Origin: Candidatus Nanopelagicales bacterium
GTDB lineage: Bacteria; Actinomycetota; Actinomycetes; S36-B12
DNA: 64,000 nucleotides
Reading direction: 5' to 3'
Assembly (NCBI GenBank): GCA_018402075.1
Contig: JAGYJP010000002.1
Coordinates: forward strand, 248,001 to 312,000
A program made the position numbers and the translations under genes. The notes under the pieces were generated by a model. It saw nothing but the letters and a program-made list of their open reading frames with translations. It did no database searches and was not told the origin of the DNA. Positions 39,215 through 50,652 of this stretch are shown one piece after another (position 1 is the first letter of the stretch; each line of letters starts with the position of its first letter).

Positions 39215-39905
39215 GTTCAAGATTCTTCGTTTTCGCAATGTGATGTGGGTTATTCGGAGCCGCGCATGGACTCCTTACTACTTAGTGAGGTATGCCAGGT
39301 TTCTTCGCCTTAGAATTTTTGGGCCACGTGATGTGGTGTGCCGTGGTTTCGTTTTCTTAGGAAAGGGCGTGGAGCTCAGCGTCCGAAAAGGCTTCGGTCG
39401 AATTGTCATTGAGCCATGGGTGCATTTAGGTGATCATAATCGGATTAGAGCCCATGAGGGCACCATCACAATCGGCACAAAGTCTGTATTCGGCCGCGAT
39501 AACACCATTAATGCCTATCTGAATGTCTCGATCGGCTCCGAATGTATTTTCTCAGACGCCATATACATATGCGATTTCGATCATCGAATGGATGACATCA
39601 CTGTCCCCATGCGGAGACAAGGGATTATCAAGTCACCGGTTGTGATCGAGTCTGATGTGTGGGTAGGAACAAAAGTCACTGTTTTGCGTGGGTCCATTAT
39701 TGGCCGTGGTTCAGTGATTGGAGCGAATTCCGTGGTCAAGGGGTACTTTGAACCCCTCACCATTGCAGGTGGTGTCCCAGCGCGCGTTATCCGGTCACGG
39801 CGCGAAACTACTTCAGAGGCGCAAAAGAAGATGGAACATAAGGCCTATGTCAATGCGCTCACCCAAGCTGCTCAGGCACGGGGCCAGGACAAGGAAAATG
39901 GATAA
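39207..39905 (+). CDS. Left-handed beta-helix (hexapeptide-repeat) acyltransferase
   Basis: 232 residues. A basic N-terminus (residues 1-45) precedes hexapeptide turns (IVIEPWVHLGDHNRIRAHEG, ITIGTKSVFGRDN, VVIESDVWVGTKVTVLRGSIIGRGSVIGANSVV) and the ending IAGGVPARVIRSR of the NodL/CysE-like O-acetyltransferases. The His in DFDHRMDD is the likely catalytic base. A similar transferase gene (Rv3034c) lies in the mycobacterial methylglucose lipopolysaccharide locus, where glucans are O-acylated. Acceptor and donor here are inference. It overlaps the convergent GH57 gene. Confidence 0.87.
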   Translation: MTEFKILRFRNVMWVIRSRAWTPYYLVRYARFLRLRIFGPRDVVCRGFVFLGKGVELSVRKGFGRIVIEPWVHLGDHNRIRAHEGTITIGTKSVFGRDNTINAYLNVSIGSECIFSDAIYICDFDHRMDDITVPMRRQGIIKSPVVIESDVWVGTKVTVLRGSIIGRGSVIGANSVVKGYFEPLTIAGGVPARVIRSRRETTSEAQKKMEHKAYVNALTQAAQARGQDKENG

Positions 39906-41344
39906 AGGGAATCGTTGTAATCGGCTTCTGGGTCATTGAACAAAGTATTGAAGCGAGAATAATGTTGTTGGGACCGAGCGCGCCCGTACTCAGCAGCCGA
40001 GTCCCGGCTAACCATAAATGCCCAATCACTTGATAGTTGAAGCACGGCCTCATTAAGAAGTGAGGATTCACGTCGTGGCGGCATTCTTTTGCCTTCCAAG
40101 GAATCAAGAATTTTTCTTTGGGTGGCGTGGTTCATGACAACTAAGTCTCGAACGGAATTGGAAGTCCAAAGTCGCCAGTCTTTGCCTTCACCCCATGAAG
40201 TGTCACCTAGTGCAATAGAGAATTTGGGGTGTTGAGTGACTTGTTCGAGCGTAACTGTCTCGATACCAACTGCAGGAAGCCTCTCAATCACTTGTGTAAA
40301 CCACTCCACACCCTCGCGCCACCAATGTCCAAGCAATTCAGAATCGATGGCAATGACGACCACCGTGGTATCGGGGGCGGATGAGTGTGATGAGGAATCC
40401 AAAATCGCTGACAGTTCACTGATGAATTCCTGCGCATCTCGGGTAACTGCTTCCCGTGCCTCTGCGGGGTCATATTCGAATTTCATTAAAGATGATTTGT
40501 CACCGACCCGAGATAAGCGAAGCCCGCGCTCAGTATCCACGTTATGGAAATCAAGGTATTCAGGGCGTCCCGGGTAGCCACGCTCCGAAGACCACACGAG
40601 ATCACTTGCGGCTAAATCCCTGGCAATTACATTTACGGAACTCCCTTCGAGCCAATACGGGACATTGGGAAATCCACTTGCAGCGGCCACGGCTGATTGA
40701 TCCACCAAGAAGTGGGTTACACCGAGGTCTTGATAAATGTTCTCTTGGCTCGGTCGATATCCGCACTCTGGCACCCAGATACCGGTTGGCTTGTTGCCCC
40801 AACGCCTTTGCGCATCGTTAAGCCCCTGAGACAAAACAAATGAATGAATATCGGGATCAAGTAAGGGGGAAAATGAATGTGCCAGTGGACCACCCAAAAT
40901 TTCAATCGTGTGTGAATCAAGGAGTTTGCGGATCACGGGGGAGGCACCTCGTGAGAAAGAACTCCGAAAGAGATTGAGAGCCGAAGAGGCTTCTCTTATG
41001 TTGTGTTCGTAGGCCGGATGTGAACGCGGTATCTGCACTGTTCGCAACTGCCAATCTTCAAGCCAGATATGTAAGTTGTCCAATGCGTGTGGATGATCCA
41101 GTTGGGCAGCAAGTATCGGTGTGATACCCAATGAGGCAATATTTCGAAATCCACGATCTGAAAGATTGGATAAGGACTGAAATAAGGGCATATAGCAGTG
41201 GCCGTAGGCCTGATAAAGCCATTCTTCTCCCACCGGCCAACTCCCATGGCCCAGTACCCAAGGGAGATGACTGTGGAGGACAAAACAGACTTGGCCGCGA
41301 TATTCCCCATCCCACAACTCGCCTGTTTCAGGATCCTTTGCCAC
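39872..41344 (-). CDS. GH57 1,4-alpha-glucan branching enzyme (Rv3031-like)
   Basis: About 490 residues. GH57 motifs: LHSHLPW (motif 1), GGPLAHS (motif 2), GIWVPECGY with the nucleophile Glu (motif 3), AIDSELLGHWW with the catalytic Asp (motif 4) and SWGEGKDW (motif 5). A C-terminal helical domain with SSDWAFMVSRDSAAEYG is characteristic of the branching-enzyme subfamily. This is a second branching enzyme besides GH13 GlgB. The frame opens further upstream, but the GTG at 41344 lies six bases after TACTGT and puts motif 1 at the usual distance. Confidence 0.9.
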   Translation of the reverse strand: MAKDPETGELWDGEYRGQVCFVLHSHLPWVLGHGSWPVGEEWLYQAYGHCYMPLFQSLSNLSDRGFRNIASLGITPILAAQLDHPHALDNLHIWLEDWQLRTVQIPRSHPAYEHNIREASSALNLFRSSFSRGASPVIRKLLDSHTIEILGGPLAHSFSPLLDPDIHSFVLSQGLNDAQRRWGNKPTGIWVPECGYRPSQENIYQDLGVTHFLVDQSAVAAASGFPNVPYWLEGSSVNVIARDLAASDLVWSSERGYPGRPEYLDFHNVDTERGLRLSRVGDKSSLMKFEYDPAEAREAVTRDAQEFISELSAILDSSSHSSAPDTTVVVIAIDSELLGHWWREGVEWFTQVIERLPAVGIETVTLEQVTQHPKFSIALGDTSWGEGKDWRLWTSNSVRDLVVMNHATQRKILDSLEGKRMPPRRESSLLNEAVLQLSSDWAFMVSRDSAAEYGRARSQQHYSRFNTLFNDPEADYNDSLYPFSLSWPRA

Positions 41345-41350
41345 AATATG

Positions 41351-41356
41351 ACAGTA
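41351..41356 (-). promoter_or_regulatory. Leaderless -10 box of the GH57 gene
   Basis: TACTGT on the minus strand, six bases, GTG at 41344. Within the 102-base divergent gap to etfB. Confidence 0.5.
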
Positions 41357-41446
41357 GTCCGTGTGCTGTGGTCGGGCGTAACGAGTTACCCATGGGTAAC
41401 ATAGTGGGCGTCGACCGTTGGTCAAGTTTCCGAAAGGGTAAATAAC

Positions 41447-42226
41447 GTGAAAATCGCGGTGTGCGTAAAGCAGGTTCCAGACACCTGGGCAGAGAAGAAA
41501 CTTCGTAGTTCTGATTCACGACTTGACCGAGAGTCCGCAGACGGCGTACTCAATGAGCTTGATGAGTATGCGGTTGAGCAAGCTCTTCAACTGGTTGAAG
41601 CCGCTGGTGGCGAAGTAGTGATAGTCACCATGGGTCCCGAGCGTGCGGGAGAAACACTGCGTAAGGCGATCAGCATGGGCGCAGACTCTGGAATTCACGT
41701 TGTCGATGACAATCTTGGTGGCTCTGATGCAGTTGCCACTTCAGCCGTGCTCGCTAAGGCGCTCACAGGTCGGGATTTTGACCTTATTCTGTTCGGGTCT
41801 GAGTCGACGGATGCGCGGATGTCTGTCATACCCGCCATGGTTGCGGAGCGGCTCGATCTGCCACAGGTGACATTCGCCCAAAAAGTCGAAGTGAATGGAT
41901 CCGAACTCACAGTAGAACGTGTGACGGAATATGGATTTGATGTTTTATCAACTCAACTTCCAGCCGTGGTCAGCGTGGTGGAAAAGATAAACGAGCCACG
42001 TTACCCATCTTTCAAGGGAATTATGGCAGCGAAAAAGAAGCCCGTTGACATTCTGACGGTTGCAGACTTGGGTCTCGAGGCATCTGTTGTGGGTGCCAGT
42101 GCTGCCTGGAGCGAAGTCAAGGACTTCGCTGCTCGGCCTCCCAAGGCTGCCGGTGTCGTTATCGCAGATGAAGGCGATGGCGGAGTAAAGATTGCAGATT
42201 TCCTCACCTCGCAGAAAATCATTTAA
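41447..42226 (+). CDS. etfB: Electron transfer flavoprotein, beta subunit
   Basis: 259 residues. KIAVCVKQVPDTWAEKKL start, NELDEYAVEQALQL, and the conserved loop GFDVLSTQLPAVVSVVEKINEPRYPSFKGIMAAKKKP that meets the dehydrogenase and AMP site. EtfAB passes electrons from acyl-CoA dehydrogenases to the quinone pool. GTG start after GAAAGGG. etfA follows after nine bases. Adjacent to GH57 and GT4 genes as in mycobacteria (fixA, Rv3029c region). Confidence 0.96.
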   Translation: MKIAVCVKQVPDTWAEKKLRSSDSRLDRESADGVLNELDEYAVEQALQLVEAAGGEVVIVTMGPERAGETLRKAISMGADSGIHVVDDNLGGSDAVATSAVLAKALTGRDFDLILFGSESTDARMSVIPAMVAERLDLPQVTFAQKVEVNGSELTVERVTEYGFDVLSTQLPAVVSVVEKINEPRYPSFKGIMAAKKKPVDILTVADLGLEASVVGASAAWSEVKDFAARPPKAAGVVIADEGDGGVKIADFLTSQKII

Positions 42227-42235
42227 GGAGCACTC

Positions 42236-43189
42236 ATGACTGACGTACTTGTTCTTGCGGAGCATCACGATTCTGAGATTAAGAAGATCACATTGGAACT
42301 GGTGACCGGTGCCCGTGTGCTGGGTGATCCTGTGGTTCTGTGGCTTGGCGCTGGCTGCACAGATGAAGTTGTAGCCACACTGGGTAATTACGGTGCAACG
42401 AAAGTGTTGGTTGCGGACACCGATGTCGTGAAAAATCACCCGGTGGCTCCAGGTGCGGAAATCTTGGCTTCTTTGATAAACTCCATGACTCCAAGTGCTG
42501 TCCTTGTCCCATCAACTGCAGATGGCAAGGAAATAGCGGCGAGAGCAGCTATCAAGACAAGCAGTGGAATTATTACCGATGCAGTGGAAATTGCTGCTGA
42601 TTCGACTGCCACCCAAAGCGTGTTTGGGGGTAGCACGGTGGTGCATTCGCGGGTGACTCAGGGCACGCCCATTATTACGGTGCGCCCGAATGCGATTCCC
42701 GCGACACCACAACCATTCGCCGCAGTCCGCGAAGATATCTCCGTGGATATCAGTGCTGCAGCACAGCGGGTCATTGTGAAAGATCGCACTGTTGTAGCCA
42801 AGGGCGCGCGTCCCGAGCTCACTGAGGCCGAGGTTGTCGTTAGTGGTGGCCGAGGTGTCGGTGGGGCTGAGGGCTTTGGCGTGATTGAAACCCTCGCCGA
42901 TTCACTGAATGCTGCGGTCGGTGCTTCCCGTGCGGCAACCGATGCCGGATGGTACCCACATCAGTATCAGGTGGGACAAACTGGAAAAACTGTGGCGCCC
43001 CAGCTCTACATTGCGAATGGAATTTCGGGGGCTATTCAGCATCGTGCCGGCATGCAAACATCGAAAGTGGTCGTTGTGGTCAATAAGGATTCTGAGGCGC
43101 CCATTTTTGAGTTGGCCGACTATGGCGTGGTTGGTGACTTATTTAGTGTTGTTCCACAACTCACCGAGGAAATCACCAAGCGAAAATAG
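42236..43189 (+). CDS. etfA: Electron transfer flavoprotein, alpha subunit
   Basis: 317 residues. The C-terminal FAD-binding domain shows GGRGVGGAEGFGVIETLAD, GASRAATDAGWYPHQYQVGQTGKTVAPQLYIANGISGAIQH and the end VVGDLFSVVPQL. ATG start after AAGGAG. It pairs with EtfB; the likely electron donor from this window is a methylsuccinyl- or other acyl-CoA dehydrogenase encoded elsewhere. Confidence 0.97.
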   Translation: MTDVLVLAEHHDSEIKKITLELVTGARVLGDPVVLWLGAGCTDEVVATLGNYGATKVLVADTDVVKNHPVAPGAEILASLINSMTPSAVLVPSTADGKEIAARAAIKTSSGIITDAVEIAADSTATQSVFGGSTVVHSRVTQGTPIITVRPNAIPATPQPFAAVREDISVDISAAAQRVIVKDRTVVAKGARPELTEAEVVVSGGRGVGGAEGFGVIETLADSLNAAVGASRAATDAGWYPHQYQVGQTGKTVAPQLYIANGISGAIQHRAGMQTSKVVVVVNKDSEAPIFELADYGVVGDLFSVVPQLTEEITKRK

Positions 43190-43246
43190 GTCGTTCGTCT
43201 AACCATCGGCGCCTTTATGCGTTATTGCAAGATGTATATGCTTGTT

Positions 43247-43267
43247 GCCCGTGCGAATTGCACGGGC
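43247..43267 (+). terminator. Hairpin after etfA
   Basis: Perfect 8-base stem GCCCGTGC / GCACGGGC with a GAATT loop, in the 142-base gap before the cysteine desulfurase. No T-run follows, so it may be an RNA-stabilising or partial terminator structure rather than an intrinsic terminator. Confidence 0.45.
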
Positions 43268-43331
43268 ACTTGCATAGTGGGTGCGGTGTAAATGGAATGT
43301 ACTCGCCTGAATCACGAGGTAGGAGGCTGTT

Positions 43332-44498
43332 GTGTCACGCGTCTACCTTGACCATGCTGCCACTACGCACCTTCGGCCGGAAGCAGCACAAGCTTGGATA
43401 CAGGCCGGACAGCACGTGGGGAATGCATCGAGTCTGCATACATCTGGAAGATCCGCCCGAAGAATTGTGGAACAAGCCCGTGAGTCCATCGCTGAAGATC
43501 TAGGTGTGCGCCCCTCGTCGGTCATTTTTACCGGAGGGGGTACCGAATCTGACAACCTTGCCATTAAAGGGCTGTTCTGGGCTCGATCCAAGAACGGAGG
43601 TCCACGAGGGATCGTCACCAGCGCCGTGGAACATCACGCAGTCCTTGACCCGATCTTGTGGCTGCGGGATCATGAAAATGCCGAGGTATCCTTTTTGCAC
43701 GTTGATTCCACCGGAAAAGTTGATGTACATCAACTTCGCACTTTGCTGGAATCAGGTGGTGTTGCACTTGTGTCCATCATGTGGGCAAATAATGAAATTG
43801 GAACTATTCAGCCGGTGCAAGAAATTTCCGCTTTGTGTCGAGAATTTAATGTTCCATTCCACACCGATGCGGTTCAAGCTTTCGGACAACTTGATCTTGG
43901 ACTGACAGAACTAGGGGCCACTGCAGTAACCCTTAGCAGTCATAAAATCGGAGGACCCGTTGGCGTAGGCGCGCTCATCATGGACCCTCATGAAAAAGTT
44001 GTCCCAATATTGCATGGAGGTGGTCAGGAAAGAGAGATTCGCTCGGGCACTCTCGATCCAGCGTCAATCTCAGCCTTTGCTGCCGCTTCACGGTTAGTAA
44101 GCCAAGCTCGGGAAGCACATGCACAGGAAATGCGAGACATTCAACAGTACTTGATAAGTGGTGTGGAATCAGCTATTCCAAAGGCGCGACTTAATGGCCC
44201 GTTGCCGGGTGAAGATCGTTTACCCAACAATATTCACTTCTCCTTTCCGGGATGCGAAGGTGACTCACTCCTCATGCTGCTGGATGCTGCCGGAATTGAT
44301 TGTTCCACCGGATCCGCATGTACCGCCGGCATCCCGGAGCCCAGCCACGTTCTTTTAGCTATGGGTGTCGAAGAAAAAATCGCTAGAGCTTCTCTTCGCT
44401 TCAGCCTTGGGCGAGGGAGTTCCAAAGAACATGCGGATCTGCTTGTAGCTGCATTGCCAGCTGTTGTGGAGCGCGCAATTCGGGCAGGATCGGTATAA
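43332..44498 (+). CDS. iscS: Cysteine desulfurase (IscS/NifS family)
   Basis: 388 residues, PLP aminotransferase class V. YLDHAATTHLRPEA at the N-terminus, PLP lysine in SSHKIGGPVGVGAL, and the persulfide cysteine in STGSACTAGIPEPSHVL. It supplies sulfur; the immediately following gene, mnmA, is the natural acceptor through tRNA thiolation, as in mycobacterial iscS-trmU. GTG start after GTAGGAGG. Confidence 0.93.
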   Translation: MSRVYLDHAATTHLRPEAAQAWIQAGQHVGNASSLHTSGRSARRIVEQARESIAEDLGVRPSSVIFTGGGTESDNLAIKGLFWARSKNGGPRGIVTSAVEHHAVLDPILWLRDHENAEVSFLHVDSTGKVDVHQLRTLLESGGVALVSIMWANNEIGTIQPVQEISALCREFNVPFHTDAVQAFGQLDLGLTELGATAVTLSSHKIGGPVGVGALIMDPHEKVVPILHGGGQEREIRSGTLDPASISAFAAASRLVSQAREAHAQEMRDIQQYLISGVESAIPKARLNGPLPGEDRLPNNIHFSFPGCEGDSLLMLLDAAGIDCSTGSACTAGIPEPSHVLLAMGVEEKIARASLRFSLGRGSSKEHADLLVAALPAVVERAIRAGSV

Positions 44499-44500
44499 CA

Positions 44501-45622
44501 ATGCGCGTTATTTCAGCCATGAGTGGAGGCGTGGATTCTTCGGTAGCCACCGCTCGCATGATTGATCAAGGCCACGACGTGGTGGGTGTGCATCTAGCTT
44601 TGTCTCGCACAGATTCACATGGCAAGAGTCGAGGTTGCTGCACCCTAGATGACGCCCGTGATGCGCGTCGGGTGGCTGACAAACTAGGAATCCCATTTTA
44701 TGTGTGGGATTTCTCTACTCAGTTTGCTGATAGTGTCATGAACAATTTTCTTGATGAATACTTGGCGGGGCGCACACCAAATCCGTGCCTCAGGTGCAAT
44801 GAAAAGATTAAGTTCAGTGCCGTATTAGATCGCGCACTCGCCTTGGGATTCGATGCCGTGGCCACCGGGCACTACGCTCAATTGAGGGAGGGCCCGCATG
44901 GCAGAGAAATGCATCGCGCAGTCGACCCTTTGAAGGATCAGTCATATGTTCTTGGCGTTTTGACTCAAAAGCAATTGGAACACTCATTTTTTCCACTTGG
45001 TGGGGACCACAAGCCTGCAATTCGAGCGGAGGCCGAAGCCCGTGGACTGCTCACCGCGCAGAAGCCGGACAGTCACGACATCTGCTTTATTCCCGATGGC
45101 GACACGGCTGGGTTCCTGGTGAAGAAACTGGGTGAAAGTCCCGGTGCGATTCGAGATATTTCCACGGGGGAGGTCCTTGGAGAACACCAAGGAACTTTTA
45201 CAGTCACCATAGGTCAACGTCGTGGACTTAACCTTAAAATACCAGCGGAAGATGGTAAACCACGATACGTCGTAAATGTAGATCGCGATTCACACGATGT
45301 TTTTGTTGGCGCGCCGGAGTTGCTTGACGTGTATCAACTCATTGGTGTCGATTCCATTTGGGCAGGCCCTCCCTTAACGTCCGCTCCGACGGAAGTTCTG
45401 GCACAGGTACGGGCACATGCGGAACCCGTCCGAGCTGAGGCGTTCGTTCTCGATTCATGTTTGCATGTAACGCTTCGTGAACCGATTAGAGGTTTAGCAC
45501 CCGGCCAAGCAGTAGTTGTTTACGAGAACACGCGAGTTATTGGTTCGGCCACGATTGTGGCCACGGATCGAGTGAATCCGAAGGGCTACGCTTTCCCCAG
45601 TCCCTCTCATGTGGGCGGGTAG
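44501..45622 (+). CDS. mnmA: tRNA-specific 2-thiouridylase MnmA
   Basis: 373 residues. The PP-loop SGGVDSSVA activates U34 of Glu, Gln and Lys tRNAs with ATP for sulfur insertion. The catalytic cysteines are in NPCLRCNEKIKF and SHDICFIPDGD. DARRVADKLGIPFYVWDF is the typical insertion. It starts two bases after the desulfurase gene and ends three bases before the MetE-like gene, so the three are likely co-transcribed. Confidence 0.95.
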   Translation: MRVISAMSGGVDSSVATARMIDQGHDVVGVHLALSRTDSHGKSRGCCTLDDARDARRVADKLGIPFYVWDFSTQFADSVMNNFLDEYLAGRTPNPCLRCNEKIKFSAVLDRALALGFDAVATGHYAQLREGPHGREMHRAVDPLKDQSYVLGVLTQKQLEHSFFPLGGDHKPAIRAEAEARGLLTAQKPDSHDICFIPDGDTAGFLVKKLGESPGAIRDISTGEVLGEHQGTFTVTIGQRRGLNLKIPAEDGKPRYVVNVDRDSHDVFVGAPELLDVYQLIGVDSIWAGPPLTSAPTEVLAQVRAHAEPVRAEAFVLDSCLHVTLREPIRGLAPGQAVVVYENTRVIGSATIVATDRVNPKGYAFPSPSHVGG

Positions 45623-45625
45623 TTC

Positions 45626-46627
45626 GTGTCACAGGCCAGAGTCAGCGGCCTAGGAGTTGTGCCGGGGCAGTCAAGTGTGGAGGCTGCCCATGTTGTTGCA
45701 GGGGAATGTGGTGCCGCACCATTTGTCCCCGTTATTCCCCGGCGAGGCCCGGGGGCGGATCCGGTGGGGAGAACCGCTGGATTCCTCACGAATATTTCCC
45801 CACAGTTTGGACTGATGACCGTTCCCTCAGGGTGGCGACTACATGGCTCGCCAGGTCGAGACATGGCGCGAGCGCGAGGATTCCTCAGCGAAGACTTCGA
45901 TTCTTTGGAAGAACAATTTCAAGGTTTCCGTGGACCGTTGACCGTATCCATTGTGGGACCGGTGAGTTGGGCGGCCTCGGTTGAAGGGCCAGGGGGAGAG
46001 AAACTTATTCGTGATCATGGTGCTTTGCGTGACATCAGCATCGCTCTATCCCTTGTCATTGCTGGATTGACCGTCGATTTTTCACGGAGACTTCCGGGCG
46101 CAGTACTGACAGTTCAAATTGACGAGCCTCTTGTCATGTCCGCAACCACGGGGGAAATACCCACGGCGAGTGCACTCCGGACATATGTTGCCCTAGATCG
46201 TCAGTTTGTAGCAGCTTTGTGGAGCCCGCTATTCATTGAAGCCGCAGCGATGGGAGTCGGCTATGGAATCAACGCTAGCGGCGGTCACGTCTCATTGAGT
46301 GATCCCTATGTTTCCCTACTTCGAGCTGCGAGCGTGACCAGGTTTTATGCCATGGAAACCGCCAAAGAACTGGGGGAAGTCATTGAGTCCGGTGCGGAGA
46401 CCGTCTGGATCGCATCACAACGCTTAACGGGTCTCGATCTAGCCCGAGATATCGCTGCTCGGATCGGCTCACTCGGCTTTGAGTTGACGGATTTCACACC
46501 TACTGCCCTAGTTGTTCCCAGCGAAGCAAACATGGTGGACGACTGGGCGAAAGCCCGACGTGCGTGGAATCGAACTCAAGGAGCGGTAGATTTGTTGAAT
46601 GATCCAGATCGCCTCATGTCTTGCTGA
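45626..46627 (+). CDS. MetE-like (UROD/MetE superfamily) protein of unknown role
   Basis: 333 residues resembling the C-terminal barrel of cobalamin-independent methionine synthase (LTVQIDEPLV, GGHVSLSD, AMETAK). GLGVVPGQSSVEAAHVV opens the domain. The zinc-binding His-x-Cys of MetE is not obvious (the expected HxC site reads YGINASGG), so methyl transfer to homocysteine is doubtful. Mycobacteria carry a similar uncharacterised gene (Rv3015c) between the mnmA and ligA genes. GTG start. Function unassigned. Confidence 0.75.
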   Translation: MSQARVSGLGVVPGQSSVEAAHVVAGECGAAPFVPVIPRRGPGADPVGRTAGFLTNISPQFGLMTVPSGWRLHGSPGRDMARARGFLSEDFDSLEEQFQGFRGPLTVSIVGPVSWAASVEGPGGEKLIRDHGALRDISIALSLVIAGLTVDFSRRLPGAVLTVQIDEPLVMSATTGEIPTASALRTYVALDRQFVAALWSPLFIEAAAMGVGYGINASGGHVSLSDPYVSLLRAASVTRFYAMETAKELGEVIESGAETVWIASQRLTGLDLARDIAARIGSLGFELTDFTPTALVVPSEANMVDDWAKARRAWNRTQGAVDLLNDPDRLMSC

Positions 46628-48796
<2,169 letters not shown>

Positions 48797-48826
48797 TCGG
48801 GCGAATTCCCCACGCGTGAGTGCCAA

Positions 48827-48832
48827 TAGAAT
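48827..48832 (+). promoter_or_regulatory. Leaderless -10 box of gatCAB
   Basis: TAGAAT, six bases (GTGAAA), ATG at 48839. Box, spacer and start match those of serA closely (both have CAATAGAAT). Confidence 0.6.
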
Positions 48833-48838
48833 GTGAAA

Positions 48839-49138
48839 ATGTCATCTATTGACCGTGAGCAGGTAATTCACCTTGGACGATTAGCTCGGCTGGAATTATC
48901 TGATGTTGAGGTCACTCACTACACCGAACAGTTGGATCAAATATTGGGTGCAATAGCGCTGATTTCTCAGGTAGCGGCAGAGGATATTCCGCCTACGTCG
49001 CATCCGATCCCCATGACAAATGTATTCCGCGATGACATTCCTGTTTCAGGGCTAGAGAGGTCCGTGGTTGCTGAAGGCGCACCAGCATGGGAAGACGATC
49101 GTTTTCTTGTTCCACGAATTCTGGATGACCCAGCATGA
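48839..49138 (+). CDS. gatC: Aspartyl/glutamyl-tRNA amidotransferase subunit C
   Basis: 99 residues. GatC stabilises GatA and bridges to Gat[29 protein letters not shown] and [31 protein letters not shown] are family signatures. ATG 48839 is preferred over the GTG six bases upstream because it sits at the expected leaderless start. Overlaps gatA by four bases. Confidence 0.94.
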   Translation: MSSIDREQVIHLGRLARLELSDVEVTHYTEQLDQILGAIALISQVAAEDIPPTSHPIPMTNVFRDDIPVSGLERSVVAEGAPAWEDDRFLVPRILDDPA

Positions 49139-50652
49139 ATCAGAAAATCCACTCAATGGAGGTCGATCTCATTCGCCAGAGCGCTTCTACTTTAGCCAGT
49201 GCTATTGCCCAAGGTGATATCACCAGTGAACAAGTGACTGCTGCGCACTTGGATCGGATTGAACAGGTTGACTCTTCCGTGCATGCTTTCCTCCATGTCA
49301 ATCGAGAGCAATCGCTTGAACGTGCGCGTACTGTTGATCGGGGCATTGCCGATGGCAGCATTTCAAGCCCCTTGGCCGGCGTCCCCATTGCTTTGAAGGA
49401 TCTTCTCGCAACGAAAGGAGTTCCCACCACGTGTGGTTCACGAATTCTGGAAGGTTGGCGGCCACCGTATAACGCCACCATCGTCGATCGCCTTGAAGCT
49501 GCTGGCGTGGTCTCACTCGGGAAAACAAATATGGATGAATTCGCCATGGGTTCCTCCACCGAGCACAGCGGTTATGGACCAACTCGAAACCCTTGGGATT
49601 TGGAACGCATCCCAGGTGGGTCTGGCGGCGGGTCAGCGGCCGCTCTTGCAAGCTTTGAAGCACCGTTAGCAATTGGTACTGACACCGGCGGATCTATTCG
49701 ACAACCCGCTGCTGTGACGGGAACGGTGGGTGTTAAGCCGACATACGGTGGGGTATCACGATATGGAATCGTGGCGTTAGCTTCGTCACTGGATCAAGCA
49801 GGACCATGCGCCCGCGATGTCATGGATACTGCGCTTCTTCATTCGATCATCGCTGGATACGATCCACGCGACTCTACTTCTATTAATTCGGCAGTCCCAG
49901 ATGTCATTCGCGCTGCGCAATCAGCTGATGTACGCGGCATGAAAATTGGCGTCATCAAGCAACTGCAGGGCGAAGGATTCCAGCGGGGCGTGCTTGATCG
50001 ATTTAATGCTGCTCTCGACATCTTGGCAAGTCTGGGGGCTGAAATCATTGAAGTGTCATGTGAGCACTTCCAATACGCCCTGGGTGCCTATTACCTCATT
50101 CTTCCATCGGAGGCATCCAGTAACCTTGCACGTTTTGATGGAATGCGATTTGGAATACGTAAAGGCGATAATGGCGACAATTCTGTTGAACAAGTCATGA
50201 GTGCAACTCGTGAAGCAGGATTTGGTCCTGAAGTAAAGCGCCGAATAATGCTCGGCACTTATGCGCTGTCCAGTGGCTACTACGACGCCTACTACGGTCA
50301 GGCGCAAAAAATTCGCACGCTAATCACCCGCGATTTTGAGTCCGCATTCGCTCAAGTAGATGTCCTCGTTTCACCGACCGCACCCACGACGGCATTTAAA
50401 ATTGGGGAGAAGCTCGATGACCCGTTGGCCATGTATCTCAACGATATTGCCACGATCCCTGTCAACCTCGCAGGCAACTGTGCCATGTCTCTCCCCATCG
50501 GTTTGGCTTCAGAAGATGGCTTACCCGTTGGTTTTCAGATAATTGCCCCAGCCATGGCCGATGACCGTCTCTATCGTGTTGGGTCAGCCCTTGAAGGGGC
50601 ACTTGTTGACCAATGGGGCGGATTGCTTATTGAGGAGGCTCCTGCTTTATGA
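49135..50652 (+). CDS. gatA: Aspartyl/glutamyl-tRNA amidotransferase subunit A
   Basis: 505 residues of the amidase-signature family. The catalytic triad Lys ([14 protein letters not shown]), cis-Ser ([10 protein letters not shown] region) and Ser nucleophile ([12 protein letters not shown]) are present. GatA releases ammonia from Gln for transfer to Glu-tRNA(Gln) or Asp-tRNA(Asn). No Gln-tRNA synthetase is seen in the window, and most actinomycetes rely on this indirect path. ATGA overlaps at both ends. Confidence 0.96.
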   Translation: MNQKIHSMEVDLIRQSASTLASAIAQGDITSEQVTAAHLDRIEQVDSSVHAFLHVNREQSLERARTVDRGIADGSISSPLAGVPIALKDLLATKGVPTTCGSRILEGWRPPYNATIVDRLEAAGVVSLGKTNMDEFAMGSSTEHSGYGPTRNPWDLERIPGGSGGGSAAALASFEAPLAIGTDTGGSIRQPAAVTGTVGVKPTYGGVSRYGIVALASSLDQAGPCARDVMDTALLHSIIAGYDPRDSTSINSAVPDVIRAAQSADVRGMKIGVIKQLQGEGFQRGVLDRFNAALDILASLGAEIIEVSCEHFQYALGAYYLILPSEASSNLARFDGMRFGIRKGDNGDNSVEQVMSATREAGFGPEVKRRIMLGTYALSSGYYDAYYGQAQKIRTLITRDFESAFAQVDVLVSPTAPTTAFKIGEKLDDPLAMYLNDIATIPVNLAGNCAMSLPIGLASEDGLPVGFQIIAPAMADDRLYRVGSALEGALVDQWGGLLIEEAPAL

